DNA from: an uncultured Desulfobacterales bacterium
Lineage (GTDB): Bacteria; Desulfobacterota; Desulfobacteria; Desulfobacterales; JAHEIW01
NCBI GenBank assembly: GCA_947259495.1
Contig: CAMYLV010000031.1
Span: 30,640 to 94,639, forward strand
DNA: 64,000 bases
Direction: 5' to 3'
Under the pieces are notes generated by a model. It ran no database searches. It was not told the origin of the DNA and saw only the letters and a program-made list of their open reading frames with translations. This document shows, piece after piece, positions 45,213 through 53,698 of the stretch. The stretch's first letter is position 1. Each line of letters begins with the position of its first letter. A program made the translations under genes and the position numbers.

Positions 45213-48200
45213 TCATGGCACTTTTACCCGGAAAAAGAGCGTATAGAGCACCGGCGCGACTGCCAGCGTGAGCACGGTGCCGGCAGCCAGCCCGAAGGCG
45301 AGGATGACGGCCAGAGAATAAAACAGCGTATCCTGCGAGATGATCAGGGGCATCACGCCTAGTATGGTCGTGATGGTGGTCATGACAATCGGACGGAAGC
45401 GCGATACGGCCGCCATGGTCACCGCATCATAGGGTTGACGGCCCGCAAGCCTTTCGGAATCAATTTTATCGATCAAGACGATGCCGTTGTTGATAATCAC
45501 CCCGGCCAGGCTGAGCAGCCCCAGCATGCCGAAGAAATCAAAGGGCGCCCGCATGACATATAACCCGACAAAACCGCCGACAAAAGCCAACGGGATGGTG
45601 ATAAAAATGATCATGGGCCGCCGAATCGAGTTAAACTGCCACACCAGCAGGACCACAATACCGAAGAAACAATGGGGCATCCAGCGGGTGAGCTTTTCCA
45701 TGGTTTCAGCCTGGCTTTCCAATTCTCCGCCAACCTCCCACCAGGAGCCTTCTTTTAATTCCAGCGCCTTAATAAACGGTAGGGTGGCCTCCAGCAGCTC
45801 GGGCGCCTTCAGGTATTCATGTTTGGCCTCAATGGTCACGCAGCGCTCCTGGTTGCGGCGCGCGATGCGGCTAAAGTCCCATTGACCGCGTATATCCGCA
45901 ATCTGGGTCAGCGGCACGCTGGTGCCGTCTCTGGGTGAGCGCACCATAACGTTCCAGAGGTCACTGAGGGCCTGGCGTTCTTCGGCCGCCGAGCGGGCGA
46001 TGACCGGGATGGCCACATCCAGTTCGCGATATTCGGTAACTTTAACACCGTCCATGTGCGCTTTAAGGGACAGAGCGGTTTCTTTGGAGGTCACACCCGC
46101 CCGGCGGGCCCGGGCCTGGTCAACGACGACATGGGCCTTAAGGACTTTGTTTTCCCAGGTGTTGCGTACATCCAGGATGCCCGGCATGGCCTTGAGCTGA
46201 GCGGCGAGCTGGTTGCCTTTTTCAAAAATATAGGCGGGATCCTGGCCGTATATGCGGATTTCCAAAAAGCCGGGCTCCTCCGAACCCAGCCACATTTGCT
46301 TAACCCGGCCGTTGGCTTCCGGGATGTGATCGATAAAATACTGCCGCACGCGCTGGACCAGCTCCGGAACCGGATCGGGGGACTCGGTGTTGACGACCAC
46401 AAAAGCCACATGGGGATCAGGGTCCAGGGGGGAGAGGACCAGGAAAAAACGGGGCCCACCGGTGCCCACATAGGCGATGGTGCTGTTGATTTCCGGGTTT
46501 TTTTCTTTATCCGCCAGCCAGCCGGTCAGTTGCTGAACCACGCCATTGGTGCTCTCTATCCGATAGCCGGCCGGCAGGTCAACATAAACCAGAAACTGGT
46601 TGCGGTCGCTGGGCCCGAAAAATTCCCGCACCAGTAAAGACGCAATGAATCCGCCGAAAATAATGACACCGACAGCCCCCGCGATAACGATGAACCTGAG
46701 GTGCAGCATTTTTTCTAAGATCCGAAGATAGATCTGGTAAAAGCGCCCGGAATAGGCATCCATTTCACTTTCTTCGGCCGGCATTTCAGCAGATACAGAC
46801 ACTTGCCCGGAGGCCTTATCCGGGGACTTGACTTTCATAAACCAGAAACACATGGCCGGTGTCATGTACATGGACAGAAACCAGGAGGACAGCAGCAGCA
46901 GAATCACCACCATGGGTAAGGAAAATGCGTACTCACCGGTCTGGCCGTCGATCAGTAGCATGGGCAGGAATGCAAAAATGGTGGTCAGGGATGAAGTCAG
47001 CAGCGGGATGGACAGGGTCTGTCCGGTCGCCAGACAGGCCGCATTTCTTTCTTCACCTCTTTCAAGCCGGGAACGGATATCTTCGGCGATGACAATGCCG
47101 TTGTCCACCAGCATTCCCAGGGCGATGATCGATGATGCAATCGACACCCGTTCGAGTTCGATGTCAAAAAATCGCATGCTGATCAGCCCCAGCAGCATGG
47201 TCATGGGCACAAAGGAACCCACGATCAATCCGGTGCGGACACCTAGAAACAGCATCACCACAATCAGGACGATGACCAGGGTCTGGTAGACGTTGCTGAG
47301 TCCGCCGGCCACAGCGGTTTCAACCAGATCCGGCTGGAAGGTGGCGTAATCCAGTACGTAGCCGATGGGAAGGTAAGACTCCAGATCGTCAAGTTTGCGG
47401 GTCAGACGCTGACCGAAATCCACCGAGTTGACCCCCGGTGTGATCGATACACTGATGACAATGGTGCGCTTGCCGCTGAAATAGACCATATCCTGGGGCG
47501 GATCTTCGTAGCCGCGATAAACCGACACGATGTCCTTGAGCTGGATGGTCTGCCGGGTGTCTGTGATGGTGATTTCAACATTTTCGATATCTTCGATACT
47601 GCGAAAATTTCCGGTGGGCTCGACGATAACATCCTGTTGGGCGGCATCGAACCTGCCGCCCGGCAGCACCACATTCTGCCTGACCAGGGTGTCGATGACC
47701 TCTTCACCGGTAATGCCGAACTGGGCCAGCTTGGTGGTTGAGAAATCCAAAAAAACCTGCTCCTGGTTGACGCCGTAAAGATCGATTTTGCGAACGCCTT
47801 TGAGTTCATACAGCCGGTCGCGGACATCCCGGGCCACGATGCGCATCTCGGCCATCGAAAAACCGTCGGCCCACAGGGCGATATCGGCAACCGCCACCAG
47901 CCCGAACTCGTCATTGACAAAGGGGCCGATGGTCCCGGTCGGCAACTGCGGTTTGATGTCTATCATCTTGTTGCGGACCCGCTGCCAGACATAATCCAGA
48001 TCTTTAACTTCATCGCGGGTTTCAGCGTGCAGGACGACCCGGCCGTGTTTCGAATCCGACCACATTTCGTCAATCTCCGGCAGTGTGCGCATCTGCGCCT
48101 CGAGCTTGCGGGTGACCAGCTCTTCTATATCAGTCGGTTTCATGCCGGGAAAAAAAGCGGTTACCACGATTTCGCGGATGACGATCGGCGGATCTTCTTG

Positions 48201-48305
48201 CCGTGGGAAAGCAAAGAATTGGGTGAGCCCCAGAATAACGATTGAAAAAATAACAATCATCGTCAGTCGGGACGTGCCTAAAGAAAAGCGGGTGATGGCG
48301 GACAT
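45213..48305 (-). CDS. RND efflux transporter permease subunit
   Basis: 1030 residues, the size of AcrB-type pumps. It has twelve expected membrane helices in two halves with two large periplasmic loops. Blocks include RFSLGTSRLTMIVIFSIVIL at the N-terminus, ALGMLVDNGIVIAEDIRSRL (TM4; one proton-relay Asp kept, the second position Asn) and LSLAGVIINNGIVLIDKIDS (TM10). It exports drugs or other toxic compounds by proton antiport together with the adaptor and outer-membrane factor beside it. Substrate cannot be predicted. AGGAATG precedes the ATG. Confidence 0.95.
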   Translation of the reverse strand: MSAITRFSLGTSRLTMIVIFSIVILGLTQFFAFPRQEDPPIVIREIVVTAFFPGMKPTDIEELVTRKLEAQMRTLPEIDEMWSDSKHGRVVLHAETRDEVKDLDYVWQRVRNKMIDIKPQLPTGTIGPFVNDEFGLVAVADIALWADGFSMAEMRIVARDVRDRLYELKGVRKIDLYGVNQEQVFLDFSTTKLAQFGITGEEVIDTLVRQNVVLPGGRFDAAQQDVIVEPTGNFRSIEDIENVEITITDTRQTIQLKDIVSVYRGYEDPPQDMVYFSGKRTIVISVSITPGVNSVDFGQRLTRKLDDLESYLPIGYVLDYATFQPDLVETAVAGGLSNVYQTLVIVLIVVMLFLGVRTGLIVGSFVPMTMLLGLISMRFFDIELERVSIASSIIALGMLVDNGIVIAEDIRSRLERGEERNAACLATGQTLSIPLLTSSLTTIFAFLPMLLIDGQTGEYAFSLPMVVILLLLSSWFLSMYMTPAMCFWFMKVKSPDKASGQVSVSAEMPAEESEMDAYSGRFYQIYLRILEKMLHLRFIVIAGAVGVIIFGGFIASLLVREFFGPSDRNQFLVYVDLPAGYRIESTNGVVQQLTGWLADKEKNPEINSTIAYVGTGGPRFFLVLSPLDPDPHVAFVVVNTESPDPVPELVQRVRQYFIDHIPEANGRVKQMWLGSEEPGFLEIRIYGQDPAYIFEKGNQLAAQLKAMPGILDVRNTWENKVLKAHVVVDQARARRAGVTSKETALSLKAHMDGVKVTEYRELDVAIPVIARSAAEERQALSDLWNVMVRSPRDGTSVPLTQIADIRGQWDFSRIARRNQERCVTIEAKHEYLKAPELLEATLPFIKALELKEGSWWEVGGELESQAETMEKLTRWMPHCFFGIVVLLVWQFNSIRRPMIIFITIPLAFVGGFVGLYVMRAPFDFFGMLGLLSLAGVIINNGIVLIDKIDSERLAGRQPYDAVTMAAVSRFRPIVMTTITTILGVMPLIISQDTLFYSLAVILAFGLAAGTVLTLAVAPVLYTLFFRVKVP

Positions 48306-48379
48306 ATCAGCATTCCTCGTTCTTTATTCGAATAATATTTCAGATAGCCTGAAATCGCTTTAGTGTTTTCACTAAGCGA

Positions 48380-48517
48380 TTTGGAGTAATGGAGTAATGG
48401 AGTGATGGCGTGATGCTTTCCAGATACTCGAATATCGAAAACGGCATACGGCGCAGGGCACACGGCAAACGAAAAGAGGTTTTTAATCTTTGTGATCTTT
48501 GTGTCTTTGTGGTTAAA
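48380..48517. repeat. Three low-complexity repeat families inside the efflux operon
   Basis: In order: TGGAGTAAT nonamers (48380-48411), GGCATACGGCGCAGGGCACA-type words (about 48440-48470) and CTTTGTGATCTTTGTGTCTT words (48492-48515). They fill the 221-nt gap between the adaptor and permease genes. Confidence 0.6.
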
Positions 48518-48526
48518 AACATTCAA

Positions 48527-49672
48527 TCATTCCGCCTTTTTGATTTCAAAATCTTCTTTTTCGGCCTGCCGTTGCATCAGTTTGACCTTTTGCCCGTCTT
48601 CCAGAAAACTGACGCCGGCCACAGCGATGATGTCGCCGTCTTTCACGCCTTCGGTGATGAGGACAGAATTGCCCCGAACGCTGCTGGTCTCGATCTTTGA
48701 CTGCTTTACGGTCGATGTTTGGGGGTCGTAGATGTAAACAGAACCCCTCTGAGTTTTTCCCTGCTGTGAAATAGCCGATAACGGTACCAGATAGGCGGTT
48801 GTTTCATCATCGCCCGAAAGCAGCAAGGTTACCCTGGCCGTCATTCCCGGCCGGATGCGTTGATCCGGGTCCTCGACTGTGAGTTTGATCGGAAACGCAT
48901 TGGCGGTGCCGGCCACCTTGCTGATTTCAGTAACCCGGCCGTTATAGTTGCGGTCGGTGATTACTGAAAATTGGATTTCCCCATCTTGTTCCATCTGGAT
49001 ATCATCGATGGCATCTTCGGGGATGCTGACAGCGACTTCCATGCCGGTATTCTCAAAAACGTCAAAACATTTCTGGCCGCGTGCGACTTCATTAAAGGCA
49101 TCGATGTAACGGTTGGCGATCACCCCGTCATACGGCGCCCGCAGGACGGTTTTGTCCAGGTCGCGTTGCGCCAATTTGAGACCGGACTTTGTGAATTGAA
49201 CCTGTTTGCGAGCGCTGTCGACAGCAGCTTGAGACTGATCGATGGCGGCCTGACTGACCGCGCCGGGGTCCTGCTTGTTGATGCGCTGGAAGCGGTCCAG
49301 GTCGTTGCGCTTATCGGCCAGCTGGACCTTGGCGCGCCCCAACTCGGCTTCGGCGGCCTTGACATTCAGGTTGTAGGTCCGTTTATCCAGGACAGCGAGC
49401 ACCTGGCCTTTGGTTATTTTGTCGCCTACATCGACGCGTACTTCCCGGATGTTGCCGGAAACTTCAAAACCAATACTGGAGCTGTCGGCTGCTTCGACAA
49501 CACCTGAAAATTGGCGCAACTTGCCGGATGCCTGCTCGGAAACGGTGATGGTTTTGATGGCGCGGATACGTTCAGGCGGCGGTGGTGGCGCTTCACGGCA
49601 GGCGGAGATGAAAAAAAGAGTGGCCATTCCAAAAAATACGCTCAAAAAAAATGTGCTGTGACGATTTTGCAT
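48527..49672 (-). CDS. RND efflux periplasmic adaptor (membrane fusion protein)
   Basis: 381 residues with a lipoprotein signal (lipobox ISAC followed by REAPPPPP). Domain order is typical: lipoyl half (FSGVVEAADSSSIGFEVSGN), helical hairpin (KAAEAELGRAKVQLADKRND), second lipoyl half (VLRAPYDGVIANRYI), beta-barrel (RIRPGMTARVTLLL) and membrane-proximal domain. It links the inner-membrane pump to the outer-membrane factor. It is the first gene of the operon; a possible promoter lies at about 49715-49744. Confidence 0.94.
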   Translation of the reverse strand: MQNRHSTFFLSVFFGMATLFFISACREAPPPPPERIRAIKTITVSEQASGKLRQFSGVVEAADSSSIGFEVSGNIREVRVDVGDKITKGQVLAVLDKRTYNLNVKAAEAELGRAKVQLADKRNDLDRFQRINKQDPGAVSQAAIDQSQAAVDSARKQVQFTKSGLKLAQRDLDKTVLRAPYDGVIANRYIDAFNEVARGQKCFDVFENTGMEVAVSIPEDAIDDIQMEQDGEIQFSVITDRNYNGRVTEISKVAGTANAFPIKLTVEDPDQRIRPGMTARVTLLLSGDDETTAYLVPLSAISQQGKTQRGSVYIYDPQTSTVKQSKIETSSVRGNSVLITEGVKDGDIIAVAGVSFLEDGQKVKLMQRQAEKEDFEIKKAE

Positions 49673-49714
49673 ATCGTTTAATCTCTCTTTATATTATGTT
49701 GATTTGGATCGGTT

Positions 49715-49744
49715 AATCTAATGCTTCCGGGACGCTACTGTCAA
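49715..49744 (-). promoter_or_regulatory. Candidate promoter of the RND operon
   Basis: On the minus strand TTGACA is followed after 18 nt by TAGATT, placing a start about 35 nt before the adaptor ATG. The -35 is perfect, the -10 is weak. Confidence 0.35.
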
Positions 49745-49875
49745 GACTGTTATCCATTTTATTGCGTGCTTGATTTGAATGAAACATCAGCTCTTATTCC
49801 CTGTGACCGCAACTTCTTAAATTCTGTGATTCTAATTCGCATCGCTCGTTCAAATAAATTTTCACATGATTTAAT

Positions 49876-49904
49876 TTGACATAAAAGTCTGATTTTTATA
49901 TATT
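49876..49904 (+). promoter_or_regulatory. Strong sigma-70 promoter of the nucleotidyltransferase pair
   Basis: TTGACA, a 17-nt spacer and TATATT give one of the best consensus matches in the window. The start would be near 49911, leaving about 23 nt before the ATG at 49934, which supports that start over the ATG at 49916. Confidence 0.6.
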
Positions 49905-49933
49905 TTGAGTTACGAATGGAGATAATTTGTCAA

Positions 49934-50158
49934 ATGAAAGATCCCAAAAATACAGATTTACTCAATTGGATTCATCACTGGGAAAACGCCGGGGAGATCA
50001 TGGAACGTTCCAGGCGAACCCGCCTCTTAAATGTGAATGTGCAACAGGCGATTATAAATCTCGATGACGCTTTTGAATCGGCCCTTCTTAATTCTCCCAT
50101 CAAGCTCACTTCGGGTCTGGTTGAAATGCAGAGCTGGTTTACCCGAACATTACTATGA
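49934..50158 (+). CDS. Small protein paired with a nucleotidyltransferase (possible antitoxin)
   Basis: 74 residues from the ATG at 49934. An ATG at 49916 would lie only about 5 nt from the predicted transcript start, while GGAG lies 12 nt before 49934. It is helical and acidic, without a recognised DNA-binding motif (DLLNWIHHWENAGEIMERSR, NVQQAIINLDDAFESALLNS). The stop overlaps the next gene by ATGA. Small genes of this size regularly precede AbiEii-like nucleotidyltransferases and may act as their partner. That role is inferred from arrangement only. Confidence 0.65.
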   Translation: MKDPKNTDLLNWIHHWENAGEIMERSRRTRLLNVNVQQAIINLDDAFESALLNSPIKLTSGLVEMQSWFTRTLL

Positions 50159-50715
50159 TAGCATTATTTCATCTGGCTGCCGAAATTCAAAAATTATGTA
50201 TTTCAAAGAGCTGGCCGTTTTGCTTTATTGGCGGCATTGCACTTCAACGATGGGGTGAACCTCGTCTGACGGTAGATGTCGACCTCTCACTTTTTACCGG
50301 TTATGGTAAAGAAGGGCCATTCATAGATGTCTTCCTTAAAAAATATGAGCCCCGAATCGAAGATGCACGTGAATTTGCCATGCAGAATCGTGTGATATTA
50401 ATTCAATCGGAGCGCGAAATACCCGTTGATATTGTATTGGCGGGATTGCCTTTTGAAGAACAGGCAATTGGCCGAGCCACTGAGTTTTCTTTTCTTGAAG
50501 CGATATCGCTTCGCACCTGTTCAGCAGAGGATCTGATTATTTATAAAGCGTTTGCAGATCGTAATCGCGATTGGGCTGATATCGAAGGCATTTTGATCCG
50601 GCAAAAAGATAAATTGGATTGGTCCCATGTTGAAAAATATCTCCTTCCACTGTCCGAATTAAAGGAAATTCCCCATATCATTTCTAAATTGAATGACTTA
50701 CGTTCCAGTCTTTAA
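50155..50715 (+). CDS. AbiEii/AbiGii-like nucleotidyltransferase (possible toxin)
   Basis: 186 residues of the polymerase-beta-like nucleotidyltransferase superfamily. The active-site pattern FIGGIALQRWGEPRLTVDVD gives the GG and Asp-x-Asp elements, and REIPVDIVLAGLPFEE gives the third acidic residue. SAEDLIIYKAFADRNRDWADIEGIL is typical of the group. Related enzymes act as toxins that nucleotidylate tRNA or proteins in type IV or MNT-type toxin-antitoxin pairs. Whether this one is a toxin is not shown. It is translationally coupled to the small upstream gene. Its stop codon overlaps that of the convergent DUF3124 gene. Confidence 0.8.
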   Translation: MIALFHLAAEIQKLCISKSWPFCFIGGIALQRWGEPRLTVDVDLSLFTGYGKEGPFIDVFLKKYEPRIEDAREFAMQNRVILIQSEREIPVDIVLAGLPFEEQAIGRATEFSFLEAISLRTCSAEDLIIYKAFADRNRDWADIEGILIRQKDKLDWSHVEKYLLPLSELKEIPHIISKLNDLRSSL

Positions 50716-51200
50716 TCTTTAATAGCCTGACCGCGAGAAACAAAAGAGATTCCCTGGCCGGATCGCGTGCCGATCATCACCCCTTCAATTAGGGGCGGAT
50801 TGACTTTTGCCTGTGATTGCCATTTAACCAGAAAGTTCGCACCGGATCCGCCGCCGGTGTCTGACTCGGGCAGGATATAGCGGGTGGATGCCATGGCCTC
50901 TAATTCAGCGGGCTTATCCAGATATTCCTTGATGAGCTTGCCGTCGGAATCAAAAAAATTGACCGACACAAGCGTAATGGCTTGCTTGGGGTTGGTGTTG
51001 CGGATGCTGAGCGTGGCGGCCAGGCCAAACGGGCGCCCCTTCAGGCCGCTGTAAATATGGGTATAGATGGGCACATAAACGGTTTGCCCGGCAGATAATG
51101 CAATGCCGGAGTCTGCTGAAACGGAGGTCGTCCACGCAGACAACAGGAAAAAGGTAACCAGCATGAAAATGAAGGTAGATCTGATTCTTGCTTTTTTCAT
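50712..51200 (-). CDS. DUF3124 secreted protein
   Basis: 162 residues from the ATG at 51200, with AAGGAG upstream. The signal peptide (hydrophobic 9-24) is cut after VSA. The mature part matches DUF3124: LSAGQTVYVPIYTHIYSGLK, LAATLSIRNTNPKQAITLVS, VNFFDSDGKLIKEYL, and the late SGANFLVKW and GVMIGTRSGQGISFVSRG. It is a periplasmic or exported beta-sandwich of unknown role. The two stops at 50712-50715 overlap head to head with the nucleotidyltransferase gene. Confidence 0.82.
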   Translation of the reverse strand: MKKARIRSTFIFMLVTFFLLSAWTTSVSADSGIALSAGQTVYVPIYTHIYSGLKGRPFGLAATLSIRNTNPKQAITLVSVNFFDSDGKLIKEYLDKPAELEAMASTRYILPESDTGGGSGANFLVKWQSQAKVNPPLIEGVMIGTRSGQGISFVSRGQAIKD

Positions 51201-51219
51201 TTTTTTGCTCCTTACTATT

Positions 51220-52140
51220 TCATTCAATCCGATCATCAGTTTCTTTTGATATTGCTTTTTCTTCCTGGATGAGCTCTTCGGTGGCGCGCTCGAATTCGGC
51301 GATCACCTGGGCACCCAAAAGCAAGATAATCGAGGCGATTTCAATACTCAACAATACCACCACCGCGGTGGCAAAAGAGCCGTATATGACGCTGACCAGG
51401 GAGAGTTTGGCGAAATACCAGACCAGCACGTGACGCGTAATTTCCCATAGAATTGCAGCCGTGGTCCCACCGAGAAGTGCGTGACGAATCGTGATCTGCC
51501 CCACAGGCATCACCAGATATAAGGATGATAGCATTAATATCAGGCCCAGGATTCCCACCAGATAGAGCCCAATCCCGGAAGCCCACGCGAAGCCGAAGCT
51601 TTTGCCAAGAATAGTCAATGTTTCACCTTCGATGGCGTCCAACACACCGGCAATGACCGTTATGATCACAATCCCAACTCCCATTAAAATCATGAAGATG
51701 TAAGGGATGATGGCAGAGATTAGAAAATGGCGCCGGTGGGTTTTGATGCGATGGTAAAATATGACCGACATGGCCGATTCCAGCATGCTAAAAGCCATGG
51801 AGCTGAAAAACAGCATGACTCCGATACCGATAATGCCGACAAACTGGCGATATTGAAATAAAGCCCTCACTTCAAACGCTATTTTTTCCGCGTGACCGGG
51901 GACAATTAATTCCAGCTCCTTTATGATGATTTCTAGTAATTTCTCCTGCTCGATAAATTGTGACAGCCCGATTAAAAGCAGCGCCAGCATAGGGATAATG
52001 GACAACAGGGAATTGTAGGCCACCCCGCCGGATAAGAGCAGTCCCTGGTTGCGCTTAAAGCCCCTGAGCACCCGCCACATGAAGCTGCCCGGGTGCCGCA
52101 GTATTTTGCGGCTATATCTTTTGGGGTCCGTCATGTACAT
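51220..52140 (-). CDS. YihY/BrkB-family membrane protein
   Basis: 306 residues with about six membrane helices and the family marks QGLLLSGGVAYNSLLSIIPM near the N-terminus, ILGLILMLSSLYLVMPVG and HALLGGTTAAILWEITRHVL. The C-terminus is charged (EEKAISKETDDRIE). Formerly annotated as ribonuclease BN, the family is now regarded as a membrane transporter-like protein of unknown substrate. Two possible ATG starts lie six bases apart. It is followed after 19 nt by the DUF3124 gene, likely as one transcript. Confidence 0.88.
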   Translation of the reverse strand: MYMTDPKRYSRKILRHPGSFMWRVLRGFKRNQGLLLSGGVAYNSLLSIIPMLALLLIGLSQFIEQEKLLEIIIKELELIVPGHAEKIAFEVRALFQYRQFVGIIGIGVMLFFSSMAFSMLESAMSVIFYHRIKTHRRHFLISAIIPYIFMILMGVGIVIITVIAGVLDAIEGETLTILGKSFGFAWASGIGLYLVGILGLILMLSSLYLVMPVGQITIRHALLGGTTAAILWEITRHVLVWYFAKLSLVSVIYGSFATAVVVLLSIEIASIILLLGAQVIAEFERATEELIQEEKAISKETDDRIE

Positions 52141-52298
52141 TCTTTGATATTTTATTTTGAGCTATTTTTAAAATAATTCTAATCTGCATCACACTGACAA
52201 ACACCCAATCAGACGCCTCAAATTTAGAGCGGTTAGAATCTTGGCGTCTTTACGCCTTTGCGTGAGGCAGTGTCAGCTGGGTCGACACCGGGATAGTG

Positions 52299-52859
52299 TC
52301 AGGTTTTTTCAAGCTTCAGATTTTTAAGGACGGCAAATTTGTTGGCGCTGGGCTCACGCTCACACCCGCAGTCTTTCTGGTTGAGATCCGATCCGCATTT
52401 CGGACACAGGCCCTTGCAGTCTTCAGCACACAACGGCTGCAGGGGAAATGCCATCACAACCTGTTCCTGGATGCCTTGCTGAAGATTGATTTCTTCTCCA
52501 CGGAAATACAGCAGCCCGATCTCTTCGAGCCTCAATTCGATCTCTTCCGCATTCAAGACATCCATAAGACCCGGCACTTCTCTGGTGTAGGTTAACGCAA
52601 AGTCGGACGCCAATGGCGTATCAAAATCTTTCAGGCAGCGACTGCAGGCCAGGCGAATACGTGTCAGGAAGTTGCCTTCCACTTCGTAAAGTTCCCTTAT
52701 CTTAAATGCTTTAACGCCGATCTTCAATGGCTCAAGGAATTCACACTCCCGGTTTTTGATCATTCCTGCGATTATTGGAAAAGTCCGGGCGTTTTCTTCA
52801 AACTCGCGGAAAAATGTTTTATCCTTGATCTGTTCGATATGAAGAATTAAGGGTTTCAT
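52299..52859 (-). CDS. YceD/DUF177 protein (23S rRNA accumulation factor family)
   Basis: 186 residues from the ATG at 52859, where the family-like MKPLILHIEQI begins. An N-terminal extension to 52898 is possible but has no ribosome-binding site. Features are a CSRCLKDF pair mid-chain and the C-terminal cysteine cluster CAEDCKGLCPKCGSDL with KDCGC. The family is needed for normal 23S rRNA levels and is normally followed by rpmF (ribosomal protein L32). Here no rpmF-like frame follows in the 158 nt before the YihY gene. Confidence 0.85.
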   Translation of the reverse strand: MKPLILHIEQIKDKTFFREFEENARTFPIIAGMIKNRECEFLEPLKIGVKAFKIRELYEVEGNFLTRIRLACSRCLKDFDTPLASDFALTYTREVPGLMDVLNAEEIELRLEEIGLLYFRGEEINLQQGIQEQVVMAFPLQPLCAEDCKGLCPKCGSDLNQKDCGCEREPSANKFAVLKNLKLEKT

Positions 52860-52997
52860 TTTTTGATAGGATGCAAAATATTTTTTGTTCTGATACAAAA
52901 GGTATGATAATGCAGATCTTTTCGTTAATCAAATATCCTTTTGTCGTGCAATCTAAATAAAATTGTTTATTGATTCGGTCTTTGATATGTCTCCAAT

Positions 52998-53660
52998 ATG
53001 AAAGTTGCTTCGGGAAATAAAAAACAGGGATTAAAACAACCGGCAAAGGCCCGGGAGGGAAAAACGGATACGGCGTGCAAGCGCTGCGGCACCTGCTGCA
53101 AAAAAGGCGGGCCGTCATTTCACCAGGCCGATAAGGCCTTGATTGAAACAGGCGTAATTCCTTCCAGGTGTCTGTATACCATTCGAAAGGGTGAGATGGC
53201 CTATGATAATGTCCGGCAATGTCTGGAACCGGTAAAATCTGATATCATCAAGATCAAGGGCAAAGGCGATAGCTGGACCTGTTTGTTTTTTGATGAAGCG
53301 CAAGCCGCCTGCAGCATTTATGAAAGCAGGCCGATTGAATGCCGGGCGCTCAAATGCTGGGATACAGCCGAACTCGAGGCACTGTACGCCCAAAAAAGAT
53401 TGAAGCGCAAGGATCTGATTGCTGATATTGAGGGGTTGTGGGATTTAATCAAAGATCATCAGGAACGCTGCAATTACGATACGATCCATGCTCTGGTTAA
53501 AGCGATAAGCAGCGATAGGGCTGGTGATTCCCGGCAAAAACTTGCTGAACTCATTCAATTTGATATCGAAATTCGAAAGCTGGTGGTATCCCGGGGCGGT
53601 ATGGACGCAGACATGCTTGATTTTTTATTCGGCCGGCCCCTGCACCGAACGCTCAAGTAA
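52998..53660 (+). CDS. YkgJ-family cysteine-cluster protein
   Basis: 220 residues. The CxxCGxCC motif CKRCGTCCKKGGPSFH is followed by WTCLFFDEAQAACSIYESRP and IECRALKCW, the cysteine pattern of the YkgJ/Fli-type CxxCxxCC family (UPF0153) thought to bind zinc or an Fe-S cluster. The N-terminus is basic (KKQGLKQPAKAREGK). It is divergent from yceD across 138 nt. No strong ribosome-binding site is visible. The biochemical role is unknown. Confidence 0.85.
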   Translation: MKVASGNKKQGLKQPAKAREGKTDTACKRCGTCCKKGGPSFHQADKALIETGVIPSRCLYTIRKGEMAYDNVRQCLEPVKSDIIKIKGKGDSWTCLFFDEAQAACSIYESRPIECRALKCWDTAELEALYAQKRLKRKDLIADIEGLWDLIKDHQERCNYDTIHALVKAISSDRAGDSRQKLAELIQFDIEIRKLVVSRGGMDADMLDFLFGRPLHRTLK

Positions 53661-53698
53661 CGCTCATTTAAGGCAAATTATCCATGCGATAACCGAAC

